From Knufia peltigerae (lineage: Eukaryota; Ascomycota; Eurotiomycetes; Chaetothyriales; Trichomeriaceae): a stretch of DNA of 64,000 nucleotides. Shown piece after piece: positions 33,458-44,545 of the stretch. The notes under the pieces were generated by a model. The model made no database searches and was not told where the DNA came from. It was given only the letters and a program-made list of their open reading frames with translations. The stretch spans positions 62,001 to 126,000 of the forward strand of contig JAPDRN010000030.1 of NCBI GenBank assembly GCA_030247855.1, in the 5' to 3' direction. Every line of letters starts with the position of its first letter. The first letter of the stretch is position 1. The translations under genes were made by a program, and so were the position numbers.

Positions 33458-35248
33458 ATGCCACGGCCTCCGAAACCCCCCATGACCCTCAAGGAGGCAA
33501 AGAAGGCCTACAAAAAAGAAGGCATAGGCATTCAATACACTGCGTCACAGATGGAGAGGGCAGACCGCTTCGACGAGCGTGAGGAGAAGAGGAGGAAGGA
33601 ACTGGATAGAGAAAGACAAAGAGTGGACAACAAACGGAAGAGAGATCAGAAAGAAGCGAGAGAACGGGCCGCGAGACAAAAGATGCTTGAGGAAGGCCGG
33701 ATTACCGTTGAGGATACTTGGGGAAAGGTCACAGCCAGTCAGCCTAGGTTGAACAAGTTCTTCGGACAAACGGCGATAGCACCAAGTAAGAGGAACTCAC
33801 AAGAGGTGATTGTCGAGAACAAGGAAACGAGTAGGACTCTTCAAGGGGCTGGTGAACATGCGCAAGACAAGACCGAGACATGTGAGCATAGCGTTCAGGG
33901 TCCAACTGCGCCGGAAAAGGATTACCTCGACCCCAAGTCTATTGTCGCAACCTCAGGGCCCTGCGGGACAACACCCTTCAAAAGTGTTCGAGGTTCACAA
34001 CAAAGCAGGCACCACGGACAACAGCGAGATGTCCACGATGTACACTGTGTGCCCTCGGCGCTCACCGAGTTGGAACCTGCGCAATTGAACATACCATCTG
34101 CAGGTTCACGAAAGCTTGTATACGACAAACATCCTTGGAAAGGCCGCCACAACCCCACGCCACTCGCAACACGAGCAATACCAGAACCCGAAAACAATGG
34201 GCCTGAACTTCGGAGCCCTGTTCCAAACACAATGCATATGAAAGACGGTAGTTCGACCTACAGCCGCGCTGCATCAAAACATAGTACAAATGACCACTCC
34301 ATTGCAGCCGCCGCGGTCTTGGAGTACCAGGGGCTGATTGAACTCGACAGTCGGACGACGAGTGAGTTTGATCTGGAAGAGGATTTCACCGATGGGATTG
34401 ATGATGAAACTTTGTTGGAGCTCTGTGTCGACCAAGCTCGGAAAGGTGTCACTCCGAAGGATCCGGCATCAACCAATTTGGACTCGCCGTCTTCAACCGT
34501 CAGATTGAGTTCTCCAGGTTCTGGCCCGGAAGAGGACCGTCCTGGTAAAGAGACAAAAGAAGTGCAACAGATACTGCCAAAGTCTAACGGTCCTTCCGAC
34601 AGTTTCACGTCTTGCTTCAACGAGATCGACGAGGACGATCTGATTGCTCTTGCAGAGGAAGTCGAAGCTGAGATCTCGACGCCTTCAGCGAACGCCAAAA
34701 ATCCCGAGAAGCAAACATATCGAGAAGCTCAACGTCGACCGGATCTTGCCGAACCTGCACCTGCGCCTGCACCTACACCTCTGTCACAAACTCGGCCCAT
34801 CAACACCAACCCTTCTTTATCCACCTTGGGCCTGAGTACCAGGACCGAGGATACTTCACGACGTAAACCCAACCCTTGTTCTTCTAGACGAGAACCACAG
34901 AAATTCAATACTTCCATGGCCCCTCCTCCACCTTCCGTAGGTCGACATGCAAAGGAGACGAACGACAGCGCCATCTCTTCGGTTTCACATCATCGGCCAC
35001 ATTCCGTACCTCGAGCTCGCCTGTCTCAACAACAACGAAAGGAGAGGGTACTGCCTTGGAACCAACCTTCAAAACAGCATTACTACCACAACACGAATCC
35101 AGCTCATAATGACGATACAAACAACAATAACGACGACGACTTTGACGTACTGGGACCATCGACTCAGGCATTGATGGTAGCATTGGCCGAACAGGCAGAA
35201 GCACAAATCAGTTCTTCTCGCGGGGTGAAGAGTAGTGCAAGGGGTTAA
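33458..35248 (+). CDS. Unknown disordered protein with a PIP-box-like motif
   Basis: 596 aa from MPRPPKPPMTLKEAKKAYKK, preferred over the in-frame ATG at 33431, which adds nine hydrophobic residues. Residues about 20-85 form a very basic charged helix (EREEKRRKELDRERQR). QPRLNKFF at residues 95-102 matches the PCNA-interacting peptide consensus Q-x-x-L-x-x-F-F, followed by a basic residue cluster. The middle is disordered and Ser/Pro-rich. Two related acidic helices occur, ALAEEVEAEIS at about 397 and ALAEQAEAQIS at about 575, the latter just before the C-terminus. A Pro/Ala repeat (PAPAPAPTP) lies near residue 430. I do not recognise the family; a PCNA-linked replication or repair role is inferred from the motif only. 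No intron is needed. Confidence 0.75.
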   Translation: MPRPPKPPMTLKEAKKAYKKEGIGIQYTASQMERADRFDEREEKRRKELDRERQRVDNKRKRDQKEARERAARQKMLEEGRITVEDTWGKVTASQPRLNKFFGQTAIAPSKRNSQEVIVENKETSRTLQGAGEHAQDKTETCEHSVQGPTAPEKDYLDPKSIVATSGPCGTTPFKSVRGSQQSRHHGQQRDVHDVHCVPSALTELEPAQLNIPSAGSRKLVYDKHPWKGRHNPTPLATRAIPEPENNGPELRSPVPNTMHMKDGSSTYSRAASKHSTNDHSIAAAAVLEYQGLIELDSRTTSEFDLEEDFTDGIDDETLLELCVDQARKGVTPKDPASTNLDSPSSTVRLSSPGSGPEEDRPGKETKEVQQILPKSNGPSDSFTSCFNEIDEDDLIALAEEVEAEISTPSANAKNPEKQTYREAQRRPDLAEPAPAPAPTPLSQTRPINTNPSLSTLGLSTRTEDTSRRKPNPCSSRREPQKFNTSMAPPPPSVGRHAKETNDSAISSVSHHRPHSVPRARLSQQQRKERVLPWNQPSKQHYYHNTNPAHNDDTNNNNDDDFDVLGPSTQALMVALAEQAEAQISSSRGVKSSARG

Positions 35249-35800
35249 CTCATCAACCCGTCCACGAACATGGACGCACCTGACACACAAACGCACACGA
35301 CACAGACATGATCACTCGCCCCCAACGGCCTTGATGAATATCACGAAACAAAAAAAAAAGAAAGAAAAAATCTAGCAAACGAAGATGATGACTTGAAGAA
35401 AATTCATTTCTGCACAGGCAAAACACGTGAAGCAAGGGGGGCACGGTTAAAGATTGAAAGTTCCATTGTGACCTTTTGTATGTTTGTATACAGCCAGCAT
35501 ATTTGAAACCTAGGGGGTTTTGTTGCATAGCGCGGTGGTATGGTGAGCCATTGGACACCGAACAGGAAAAAGACACAGTAGACAGCATGGCCACACAGTA
35601 CAGCAATGAAAAATGGTAGCACTCAGCTTTCGCACTGGGGGGGCATTAACGACAATTGCATGTGATAAACTTGGTTGGGAAAGGGGAATACGATACGAAT
35701 ACATACCAATAAAAGGTCAATCGAGATCACAATCACAATCACGATTACGATGACGATCATGAGTCACAAATGAACACAAACACACACACACACACACACA

Positions 35801-35831
<31 letters not shown>

Positions 35832-35935
35832 ACCCATAAACACATTGTATCATATCTTGAATGGACGATGATGGTTTCTTTTTCTATCCTTTTTTGACAA
35901 TCTATACCTAGGTACGGAGTACCTGGTGATTATTT
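35249..35935. other. Convergent intergenic region with microsatellite
   Basis: 687 bases between the PIP-box gene and the 3' end of the transporter. Holds both terminators, a CA/CT repeat and one tacggagta element (35913-35921). Confidence 0.6.
35781..35828. repeat. Compound (CA)10(CT)14 microsatellite
   Basis: Ten CA units (35781-35800) directly followed by fourteen CT units (35801-35828), preceded by degenerate acaatc and gatgac repeats. Confidence 0.95.
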
Positions 35936-37589
35936 TTAATCTTCCGGCACAGGGGCGAACTTTGATTTCTTCCTCAGACGCAAACTAAACTTCATCAACA
36001 AAAAGGGGACCGGGAGCATCAGTGCCGCCACCGCCCCCAAGATCGACATTCCAGGTCCGACACCGATACCGTTGAACATGGGCCGGGCGACCAGTGGCAG
36101 GGCGAAGGCCATCAGACTGCGGAGGAAGGTGTTGGCTGCGGTCGCGCTGGCGGCGTAAAGACCATAAACGTCGACCAGATAGTTAATACCTGTTTTTTTA
36201 TTGCAAAAGGACAGAAAAGTCAGTCACACAGTGCAGGGGGACAGTTTGCGGAGAGAGAGACCTATCAGGCCATCACTTACATTGTTGAAAAATCGTGTTG
36301 AAACCAGCCCCGATCAGCACGGTGGCGACGCAGGGTAAGACCCATGAATATCTCGGCGCAGCATTCCACCCGAACCAGAAAAGTCCGATCACCATCAACA
36401 CGGCTCCAATGGCCAACGGGGGCAGCCGTGCCTCAGGGACCGGCTTACCGTTGGCCGCTCGACATTGACGAATATAGCGGGGCTGGTTCCCGAGGTTGAT
36501 GCACAAGGCACAAAGGACGCCGACGAACAGGCCGAGGAAGGGTAAAGATGCCACGACGGGCGAGTACTTTCGTTGATCGGTGAAGACGATCGGGAAGACC
36601 TCCAAGGTGAGATAAAGGATGGCGTAGACGAAACTGGCGTAGAATGCGATGCAGGTCACCATGGGCTCGAAGCAGAGCATCTTCAGTGGTCGCGAAAGCT
36701 GCTTGGTCACGATCGATTTAAAGTCGAGTTTCAGGCGTTCGTGGGGATGGTAGAGCTTGTCGTTGCCGGTTTCCTTCCGAAGTCTTTGTGCTTTACGCTT
36801 CAGTACTACCGGGGGGTACATTTCCGGCATGCAGAAAGACGTCAGCGCGACGACGGCGAAGTTGAGGATGGCCGTGATGTATTCCGTCCACCGCCAGCCC
36901 AGGCGAGAATTGGTCAGGATCGCGGCTCCGATCGTTGGGCCCAAGGTCGGTCCCCCAACAACACAGACGGCGTACAATGAGACGGCGGTGCCTCGGGCCT
37001 CACGCGACCAGATATCCCCCAAGGCGGCATTGACATTGCTGACAGCTGACGAACCAAACACACCGCCAAAGAAGCGAGTGATGAAGATCGATGCTGCATT
37101 CTTACTTGTCGCCGTCCCAATGGAAAACAGTGCGAGACAAAACATCGGCGGCAAGATCGACAATCTTCGTCCCCATATCTCTGAGGACGGTGCCCACACC
37201 AACGGTCCCAAAGCAAAGCCAATGCTGTAGTCAAGAGTCAGCAAATCCGAGGATTCAGTATGCGGAAGCGTCAAGACTTGCACGTATAAAGACACATTCA
37301 AGACCACCACGTCCTCGCTCACTCCAATATATTCGGCGATGGTCTGGTTCGCAGGTGCTATGATGCTGGATGCGAGACTCGCAGTGAACGCCAACATGCT
37401 CAATTGAGCCGTTACCCAGGATTTAAAGGCCGTCGACCAGTTTTGGGGATTTTCTTTGTCATCGTCGCCTTCCCATGTCACAACAAGCCCGTCATCTACC
37501 GTCCTCTCTTGCCGAACCACCTTCTCCTCGGGGACCTGGGGTTCGGTGATTTTCTGCGCTTCCAGGTCTTCAGGCGCAGCAGATGACAT
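35936..37589 (-). CDS. DHA1-type MFS drug:H+ antiporter
   Basis: Three exons, 37589-37282, 37224-36281 and 36189-35936, encode 501 aa. The first intron (57 nt) uses a GC donor (GCAAGT), a GCTGAC branch and a TACAG acceptor; splicing it yields VSLYVIGFALGPLVWAP, the normal DHA1 sequence, whereas reading through inserts 19 aberrant residues. The second intron is 91 nt with a standard GTAAGT donor. The final exon (INYLVDVYGLYAASATAANT through SKFAPVPED) supplies the last membrane segments. Visible motifs are WEGDDDKENPQNW before TM1, SEIWGRRLSIL in loop 2-3 (motif A) and LGPTIGAAI in TM5 (motif C of antiporters). It probably exports toxic compounds or metabolites across the plasma membrane; the substrate is unknown. 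Confidence 0.93.
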
Positions 37590-39378
37590 GTCAACAACAA
37601 GTCTTTGGATTTTACAGAGGAAGACATCTTAAGGAATATAAAAATGATGTTTGAACATTCAAAAGAAATGTCTGTGGAGTTTCGTACACGAAGCAGCGGA
37701 GTGTTGAACAATTACGAATCTCTTCTTCGTACAAGGGCAGATTCCGCGAAGTTACCGTGTATGGTCGGATTGGAGAGATGATGTTGTGCCGAATTGCCGC
37801 GAGGATCGCTCTGCGAGGCCATTATAGGTTCCTTTGTAGCTACGGAGCGTCGATGATGCGCATTGAAGGGTGCGGGCCGGAAGTAAGGCTGCTAGTATGT
37901 AACATTGCACGCCAAAAGAAACAAGCACAGGCGCTTCCAAAGTCTCTCAAGTATTCGTGATGGGCATCTTTCTCCCCCCTGGAAGTTATTTGCCCATCAG
38001 CCTGGTTTCGAAAAAGGGGTCGCTTTCATACATCCATCGAAAGGATGCGAGTGAGTTCTCGGGGATTAGATCGAGGCTCGCGCTTCGTCTTCCGATGTCG
38101 CCTGTTGCTGGTTATGGCCGATATCATCGCTTGCACTCGGACACTGCACTCTTCTCCGCCGCCTTCCCCTTCTTTTTGGTATTGGCTTGAGCCGACTGGT
38201 TGATTGATGAGTGTTTGATTGTTCCCCTGAGGTGGACCAACTTCTCCTCGTATGTCGATGGCGTCTCGAGCTGGTATATGTATAAAAACTGTCGTCCTTG
38301 GCAACAAAGTATAACGAAACGACTGATTTATGACAAGTGCATAACCAGATTTCTCTTCTTCCATTTGTCAACTTCTGAAATGACCAAAGATACCTTTGGG
38401 TGTCTGCCGCAATGCCCCTGCACCACCATTCGGCAGATGATTCCAAATTTTGGCCTTGTCACTAGGACCAGAATCGATTGCAACACCTCGCTTGCATTTC
38501 AACTGGTCATCACCATCGAATCACCGAGAGCCCCGTACAATGCTAGTCTGTATCCGGGGAACTTCCCTTGCCAGATGGGCCTATCCTCCCCGGCCACCCA
38601 GCAGTCATCACACCTGCATTTTGCGGGGGCTCCGACCTGAGCCCCATGAATGAGATGAGGTTTTGCTCGTATCCCTGCGTCTTTTCAGCCTTGGTTCAGA
38701 ACTCCCGCTCCACTGGCGAGCAGCTCCACATGAGCTATTCGCAACAAGGTTGTACACCTGAACTGATCCTAAATGCTCACCAGATCTTTTCTCGTGACAT
38801 TTTCGTCTCACTGGCTCCTCCTCCGCGGTGCCTTTGCGGGGTTGTTCCATTGAAGGCCCTTGGCCCCGGACATTGTCCTCAAGTCGGGAAAACGTGCATA
38901 GCAATGACATTCACTGTCCACTGACTGTCGAACCTGTGCCTCCCCTTGTCTGAAGAGGCCTTCCACTCACCGCCCTCGGGGCGGCCAGGCTTGTCATCCA
39001 GAACATGCTAGCTTACAGCTAACCCTTGTCGCTCGAACCACGCGCTCTGACCTACAAGCTGAATCCTGAGAAATGGAACTATTTTTTTCGCCGAGAGCAT
39101 CCCATTGCAGACATGGCTCGCCCCAATGGACAGGCCCAAGAGATTGCGCTTTGCATGGATCACAACACATGGTCATCGTCGAGCCCGGAGCCCCACGTTG
39201 CCAATTCGCCTATCCTGAACTGCGCCAGTGATGGCTGTGGGTGAAAGGGAATAAGAGGAGAAGGATGGCCTGACCTTTTGCGAAGTGGCTCTTCTTCCCC
39301 AGCATCTGCGTGTTTGCCTACCTTCCCACGACTTCATCCAGCTTTCAACTTGTAAACTTACCGTAGAACGAGTCCAGC
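37590..39378. other. Intergenic (1.8 kb)
   Basis: Divergent region between the transporter and the Ato-family gene. Several mid-length frames occur but show no domain, signal peptide or consistent splicing. It should contain both promoters. Confidence 0.5.
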
Positions 39379-40452
39379 ATGTCGTCCGCAGCAGAAGCAT
39401 CGACACCCCCAGATCGGGATTTGATCGAAGAGAAGCCGGGTCTGGCACATACTGTCTCGACTGGAGCTATCTCCATCAGTCCCGAACTGTTTGAGAAAGT
39501 AAGTGCGATTGAACAAAGAATGAGAAGTTCATGAAAAGGACACTGAGACGTGCGACAGCTTTACCTTACTCCCAAAGTTCCTCATTCTGGAGACAACATC
39601 AAACGATTTGCCAATCCGACCCCTCTAGGTTTCGTTGGGTTAGTTTCCACCATCCTAACGACAGCAAAAACCGTATACTAATGAAAGTAGCTTCGTCATC
39701 TCGACCATGACCTTTGCAATGGTCATGATGGGCTGGGGTGGTGCCGAAGGCCTTTCGCCAGTCGTGTAAGTTCGCAGCTTCTGTGTTTTGGGAAAACTGA
39801 TTAGGACAGTAAAAGTAGCTGATACTCTACAGCGGAATCTTTTTCTTCGTTGGTCCTGTCCTTCTCGTCTTGACCGTCATCTTCGAATGGATCATGGGCA
39901 ATTTCTTCTCTATGATGGTGTGCGGCCTCTTCGCCGTCTTCTGGCTGAGCTTTGGGATGTTACAACTGCCCACTCTGGGCCTTGCAGCGCCATACTCGAG
40001 CTCCGGAACCAATGCTGTCACGGGAGCTGTGAGCAAAGAGTATAACGCTGTCATCGCGTTATATCTGATTGTCTGGGGTTTTGCGCTCTTTACATATTTC
40101 ATCTTCACGCTCAAGACCAATGTTGTCTTTGCTGCCATCTTTTTGTTCGTCAGCATTGCCGCCTGGGTCCTCAGCGGAGCATACTGGAAAGTGAGCAAGG
40201 GCGACTATGATAACGCGCATACATTGCAAGTTGTAAGTACTGAGTCTGAGTCTTGAGAGCTGAGCGTTCCAACTAACGAGCCTACAGACAGGTGGCGCGC
40301 TCTTGTTCATTGTCGGCTGTTTAGGATGGTACATGTGTTTTGTGATGATGGCGGCGGAGATGAGGATGGCTATCACTCTTCCGGTGGGAGACCTGAGCCA
40401 TTTCTGGCCAAGGACAGATGTCGAGATGGGCAAAGCCGAGAAGGAAGCTTGA
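39379..40452 (+). CDS. GPR1/FUN34/YaaH (Ato) acetate transporter
   Basis: Five exons: 39379-39498, 39559-39638, 39691-39765, 39833-40232 and 40288-40452. The four introns are 52-67 nt, and the 279-aa product keeps phase at every junction. The cytosolic N-terminus leads to LTPKVPHSGDNIKRFANPTPLG, containing the NPxPLG signature of acetate/succinate transporters, then six membrane segments (FVISTMTFAMVMMGWGGAEG; GIFFFVGPVLLVLTVIFEW; and so on). The C-terminus ends FWPRTDVEMGKAEKEA. Family members import acetate or export ammonium and are usually induced by non-fermentable carbon. Only the fourth exon appears as a long open frame; the model rests on the splice sites and family match. Confidence 0.92.
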
Positions 40453-41250
40453 GTCGAAGCTCGTATATCGAGGATGCTGAGAAGGCACAATGGACGGTCG
40501 GCGTGCTGAGATGGATTGTTTTGTTGGTGACCAGCAATGTCCCAGTCATACTCTTACCGCTGAGGTCTAGGTCAAGTTCGAGAGAAAGTGCGGTCTAGGA
40601 TGGCACGAATTGACAGCCCTCAACTCGTCGGAGGGCAAGTTGGGCTATCTATGAAGAAGACAGTTGAGCAGTTAGTTCATTGTATAATGTCTGTATCGAT
40701 GCTTCGCTGACGCAGCAACAACGCATAGGTGATTCGTACTTGGTCCATCTTTGCCTCTCGTCGGTAGCTCGTCTACTTCCCTTCTCACAATGTAAGTCTC
40801 TGAAGGGTAAGAATATTTTATGTTGGCTTTCTGGGCATTGTCTGTAGACCATCTTCTTGCCGATGGGTATTACGCACAGCAACCTCTGCATTACGCACAA
40901 GGCCATACATATCCCTGAAGTACACTCAATTGCCATTGATTACAGACGATTGATTTGCAAAATACATACAACTGAGTAACTAATAATTTGGTCATTATTG
41001 CTGCTCTTATTAGTTTCTCGGTACTCGTCATTCTAACTGTCCTTAAGAATGTCTCTTGACTTATTTATATTTTGTCGGTCACCATTTCAACTCATATTGA
41101 TACTAAGAAATGGCATGACAGGTTCGGGGCTACTTCAGTGATATATCTGGTAGGTAGCCTTGTGCGTAATACAGAGGTAGGTGTGCGTAATACCTATCGC
41201 CACCTGCTTGAATAACATCTCCTTCATGCGCCGAACGCCTTTCGGCAGCA
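40453..41250. other. Convergent intergenic region
   Basis: 798 bases between the Ato-family gene and the 3' end of the secreted protein gene. No supported coding segment. Contains terminators for both genes. Confidence 0.5.
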
Positions 41251-41869
41251 TTAAGCCACCGCAGTGGTGACGACGGCGACGAGCACACCAGAGCTCTCGC
41301 ATTCGGCTTTGGATATGTCGCAGCTGTAGGGTTGAATAGATGGGTAGGCAAGGACGAAATCGGAGAATTTGGTCAGAATGTTGTATGGGTATTGACCAAT
41401 GCTGCATCACTGTTAGCTAGCTTAATCTAAGGCTTAATCTTATCCCACACATACCTGTCATCGATATACTGGTGACTGAGTTCGAGGGACACATTGTCGA
41501 CCCCTTGCCATGACTGGACTTGGACATCGAAAGTGGAATTGTGGCAAGCGTTGCTGTAGGTTGTGGGGGGTTGCGAGCCGGCTGCCCATTCGACACAACA
41601 ATGGGTTGTGCCAACTTCTGGGGTATCCTGGTCCAAGAAGTCGACTGGTTGCTATTAGCAGGGGATCATTTCAGATAATATGAAGGGAGAGAGGCTAGAG
41701 GAGGCCTACATTGAACGAAACTTCCTTCTGTGGAATTGGGATTTGCCTGAGATGGGCTTGAGACAACGACATTGGTCACCTCGAAGTTGCCAGAGAAAGC
41801 CGCTGTGAAAGGAGAGACAAGAAGAGCAGCGAAGATGAGTATTGACGCCATTGAGAGCATCACGATCAC
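41251..41869 (-). CDS. Small secreted cysteine-containing protein
   Basis: Three exons, 41869-41710, 41644-41455 and 41401-41251, with introns of 65 and 53 nt (GTAGGC/ACCAG and GTATGT/TGCAG), encode 166 aa (160 from the in-frame ATG at 41851). The first exon carries a clear signal peptide, MASILIFAALLVSPFTAAFS. The mature part reads NFEVTNVVVSSPSQANPNST, FDFLDQDTPEVGTTHCCVEW, a SNACHNSTFDV segment and PYSCDISKAECESS, ending in a hydrophobic tail VLVAVVTTAVA. There are six Cys in the mature part and two N-glycosylation sequons (NST). The layout resembles fungal secreted AA1-like or effector-type proteins with a beta-sandwich, but I cannot name a family. Phase is kept at both junctions, and each separate open frame is too short to be convincing alone. 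Confidence 0.75.
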
Positions 41870-43274
41870 GGAAGGATCTTGAGGTGACGCTTAGTGGAGG
41901 AAGTATAGTCTGGAGGCAGTTTAGCACTGACTGGTTGTCTCACAAAAGATCAACACGTCGGGGGAATGAGGGAAAATAAGGCACATTGAGAATCGAATCC
42001 GGCACGTTAATTGAAGCAGGTCGTAGGTTGGACACATGAACAGAAGCCTCTGAGAGCATGTTGGCGTTTTATACCTGCTGTTGGGTCTACTGCTGATTTG
42101 ATCTGCTTTGAGCAGTCATTCCACATGGATCGCAAATCTGCAAACATTCTTTGTCCATCGGTGACGTTGCGGGACAGAAACATTCAGTTCAGCGTACAAT
42201 CTCAAGCCAGGATGAGACCCCCAGCCTTCTGTGTCGGACGTTGTGTCGATAGATCGTCCTTCTAGAATATGACTAGCCAAGATTCAGCTGAGACAATGCA
42301 GCCAGGACATCAATAGATCTCAGATGATTCGCAACAACATGGGAAACAAAATGCAAACTGAGCGGCGCGCCGTTTACTTACACACATTGAGTTTGAATGC
42401 TACCCCTGTCCTTGTACTTGTTTCTTGCAGCGAAAAAGATTCTGGAAGTCATCAGTAGTGCCAGGTGTTCGGAAGATAACAACGAATCCCACAAGGCTGC
42501 CAGAAATAGGTATTGTCACACGGCCGACGAGAAGCAGAAGGGAACGGGAAAAAGATGGACACTCAACACCAATAAAAGATGCGAATCTATTGCTGAGGAT
42601 TGCTCTTGGCTGGATTTAGTAGTCGATTGTAGCACCCGATGTGCAAATTTCCATGCGAATGACCTCAACATTTAAAATATGGCTGCAGTGGAGTTCATCA
42701 GTGCAGCACGGTGGTCGGGCAAGGAAGGAATTCCAGAATGTTGATCCCCTGGTCATCATAACAAGAGGGAGACGACGGTCTAGATACCTTTGGAAGGAAA
42801 GCAGTCCCATGGTATAGCTAAGGGAATCTTCAGAGATCTGTAGATTTCAGTAGTCTACAGCGTCCATTGCGGAAGTGTTGAGGGACGATCGACCTTTGAA
42901 CTACTCCGTATTGGAAGTGGCAAATGCAACTGTAAGCGACCTCTGTGTGACAAGATGGTTGTATCACGATGCCGAAGTAATCCAACTCAATGCTGATGAA
43001 AAGAGGCAGGGTTCGGAAACACAACAAAGCCCATCACTCGCAGGAACGAACGAACAAAATTTCCGAAAATCAAGTTGAGGTAATGCCATGAATTTGTTCA
43101 AAGGAACCCACTAACCTCGTAGGCTCCATGAGTATTTGTGATATTGTTTCACGAGCCAAGGAAACCCAGCCGTGTCTTTTGTTTTGCTTCACTGCGGAAG
43201 AAAGTCGCAATGCTCTGTCGAATGCCTTTATCGAGACCCAACCACAACCGCAAACACCACATGATAGCAATCGC
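41870..43274. other. Intergenic (1.4 kb)
   Basis: Between the secreted protein start and the RPS18 3' end. Frames at 42011-42265 and 42397-42675 have no domain or signal peptide and are not called. One tactccgta element lies at 42902-42910. Confidence 0.5.
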
Positions 43275-43917
43275 TTAACCCTTCTTCTTGCTGACACCGA
43301 CAGTGCGACCTCTTCTGCCAGTAGTCTTGGAGTGTTGACCACGGACACGGAGACCCCAGTAGTGTCGCAGACCACGGTGAGCTCGGATCTTCTTCAGGCG
43401 CTCCAAATCTTCACGCAGCTTGCTCTCCATACTGTTGGCCAAGACCTGGTAGTTTTTGCCATCGACAATATCACGCTGTCTGTTCAAGAACCATTCTGGG
43501 ATCTTGTATTGAGTAGGGTTTTGGATGATGGTGACAATACGTTCGAGTTCTTCCGTGGTGATTTCACCGGCACTGTAAATTTCCCCAATCAGCCATTGCT
43601 TTAGATTCCTGCTTGATGAAAGGCTCGTTCATACCGCTTGTTCAAATCGACATCGGCCTTCTTGCAAACCAAGTTGGAATATCTGCGACCGACACCCTTG
43701 ATGCGGGTCAAGGCGTACATGATCTTCTGCTTTCCATCGACGTTGGTGTTGAGAAGACGCAAAATGAACTGGACTGTCAAATTTATCAATTATGGTGGTT
43801 CGAAGCAATTCGGAGGCACTTGAGGCTTACAGTTCGACTTTTCGCCGCTGACGAGAGCTGGACACTGTTAGCAAAGAAACCTTGGAGTGGAAGATGAGGC
43901 AGCAGTAGCATACACAT
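43275..43917 (-). CDS. RPS18: 40S ribosomal protein S18 (uS13)
   Basis: Four exons: 43917-43914, 43857-43831, 43773-43635 and 43572-43275, with introns of 56, 57 and 62 nt. The 155-aa product is complete: MSLVSGEKSNFQFILRLLN, then GKQKIMYALTRIKGVGRRYS, QYKIPEWFLNRQRDIVDGKN and HSKTTGRRGRTVGVSKKKG, exactly the uS13 layout. It sits at the head of the small subunit and contacts the A- and P-site tRNAs and the 60S bridge. The first coding exon is only 4 nt (ATG T) in a CCACC ATG context, immediately followed by a GTATGC donor; the second is 27 nt. All junctions keep phase. The small first exons are typical of intron-rich ribosomal protein genes. Confidence 0.96.
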
Positions 43918-44545
43918 GGTGGGCAGATCTCTCGTTGAGGTTGTCGCAAAAAGTTGTCGCGAAGAGGATGTCGACAAAGCGCAGACAGATCGTAAAATGT
44001 GCAGGCAAATATCAAAATTCTCGGTCTCTGTGTGATTTCTTGGCGAATTACAACACTAGAGCATTCATAGACTAGCGGATGATAACAAATCACGTGTCGA
44101 GTTCTTATCTTGCCTGCAAAGTATTTCTCATGTCTGACAAAAACGTCCCTCGGGATTGACAGTGAAGTCTCAGCACAACGTCGACACACAAGGTATCCGT
44201 GAATCGTTTCTATGCTAATGTTTCTGAGAAATAGATGCTCAAAGTCATTCCCTAGGCATTCCCAATCTTTGTTTCAACAACGTTTTCCGTTTGTCTGCTA
44301 GTGTACAGTGTCTAGAATGCCCATATTGAATAATCAGCACCGTGCGTCAGACATATCCAATATTTGAAACTCGATGAGGTCAGTAGACGGGGCTGGGTTG
44401 TCTAGCAACCCAAGGTGTATCAGCAGGCTGCCTAGATTACATGTTCTTCCGGGTCACGCTGCATTCTCATCTCTAAACAATCCCGTATCTCTGCCACCTT
44501 CCCCTTCTCCCTCCATCCATCAATCTCAAGTCAATTTAAACCATC
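43918..44545. promoter_or_regulatory. Divergent promoter, RPS18 and carboxypeptidase Y
   Basis: 628 bases between divergent start codons. A pyrimidine-rich stretch (ccttccccttctccctcc) just upstream of the carboxypeptidase ATG is typical of strongly transcribed fungal genes. Confidence 0.5.

Noticed and set aside
36757..37230. 157-aa plus-strand frame
   Set aside because: Antisense to the transporter; no motif of its own.
40326..40598. 90-aa plus-strand frame at the end of the Ato-family gene
   Set aside because: It overlaps the last exon in another frame; the exon frame continues the sixth membrane segment and ends normally at 40452.
41951..42010. Possible tRNA-like segment with a T-loop-like gaatcgaatcc
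   Set aside because: No matching acceptor stem, D-arm or anticodon arm could be laid out around it; no tRNA was found elsewhere either.
42011..42675. Two plus-strand frames of 84 and 92 aa
   Set aside because: No conserved motif, no signal peptide and no splicing partner; compatible with chance.
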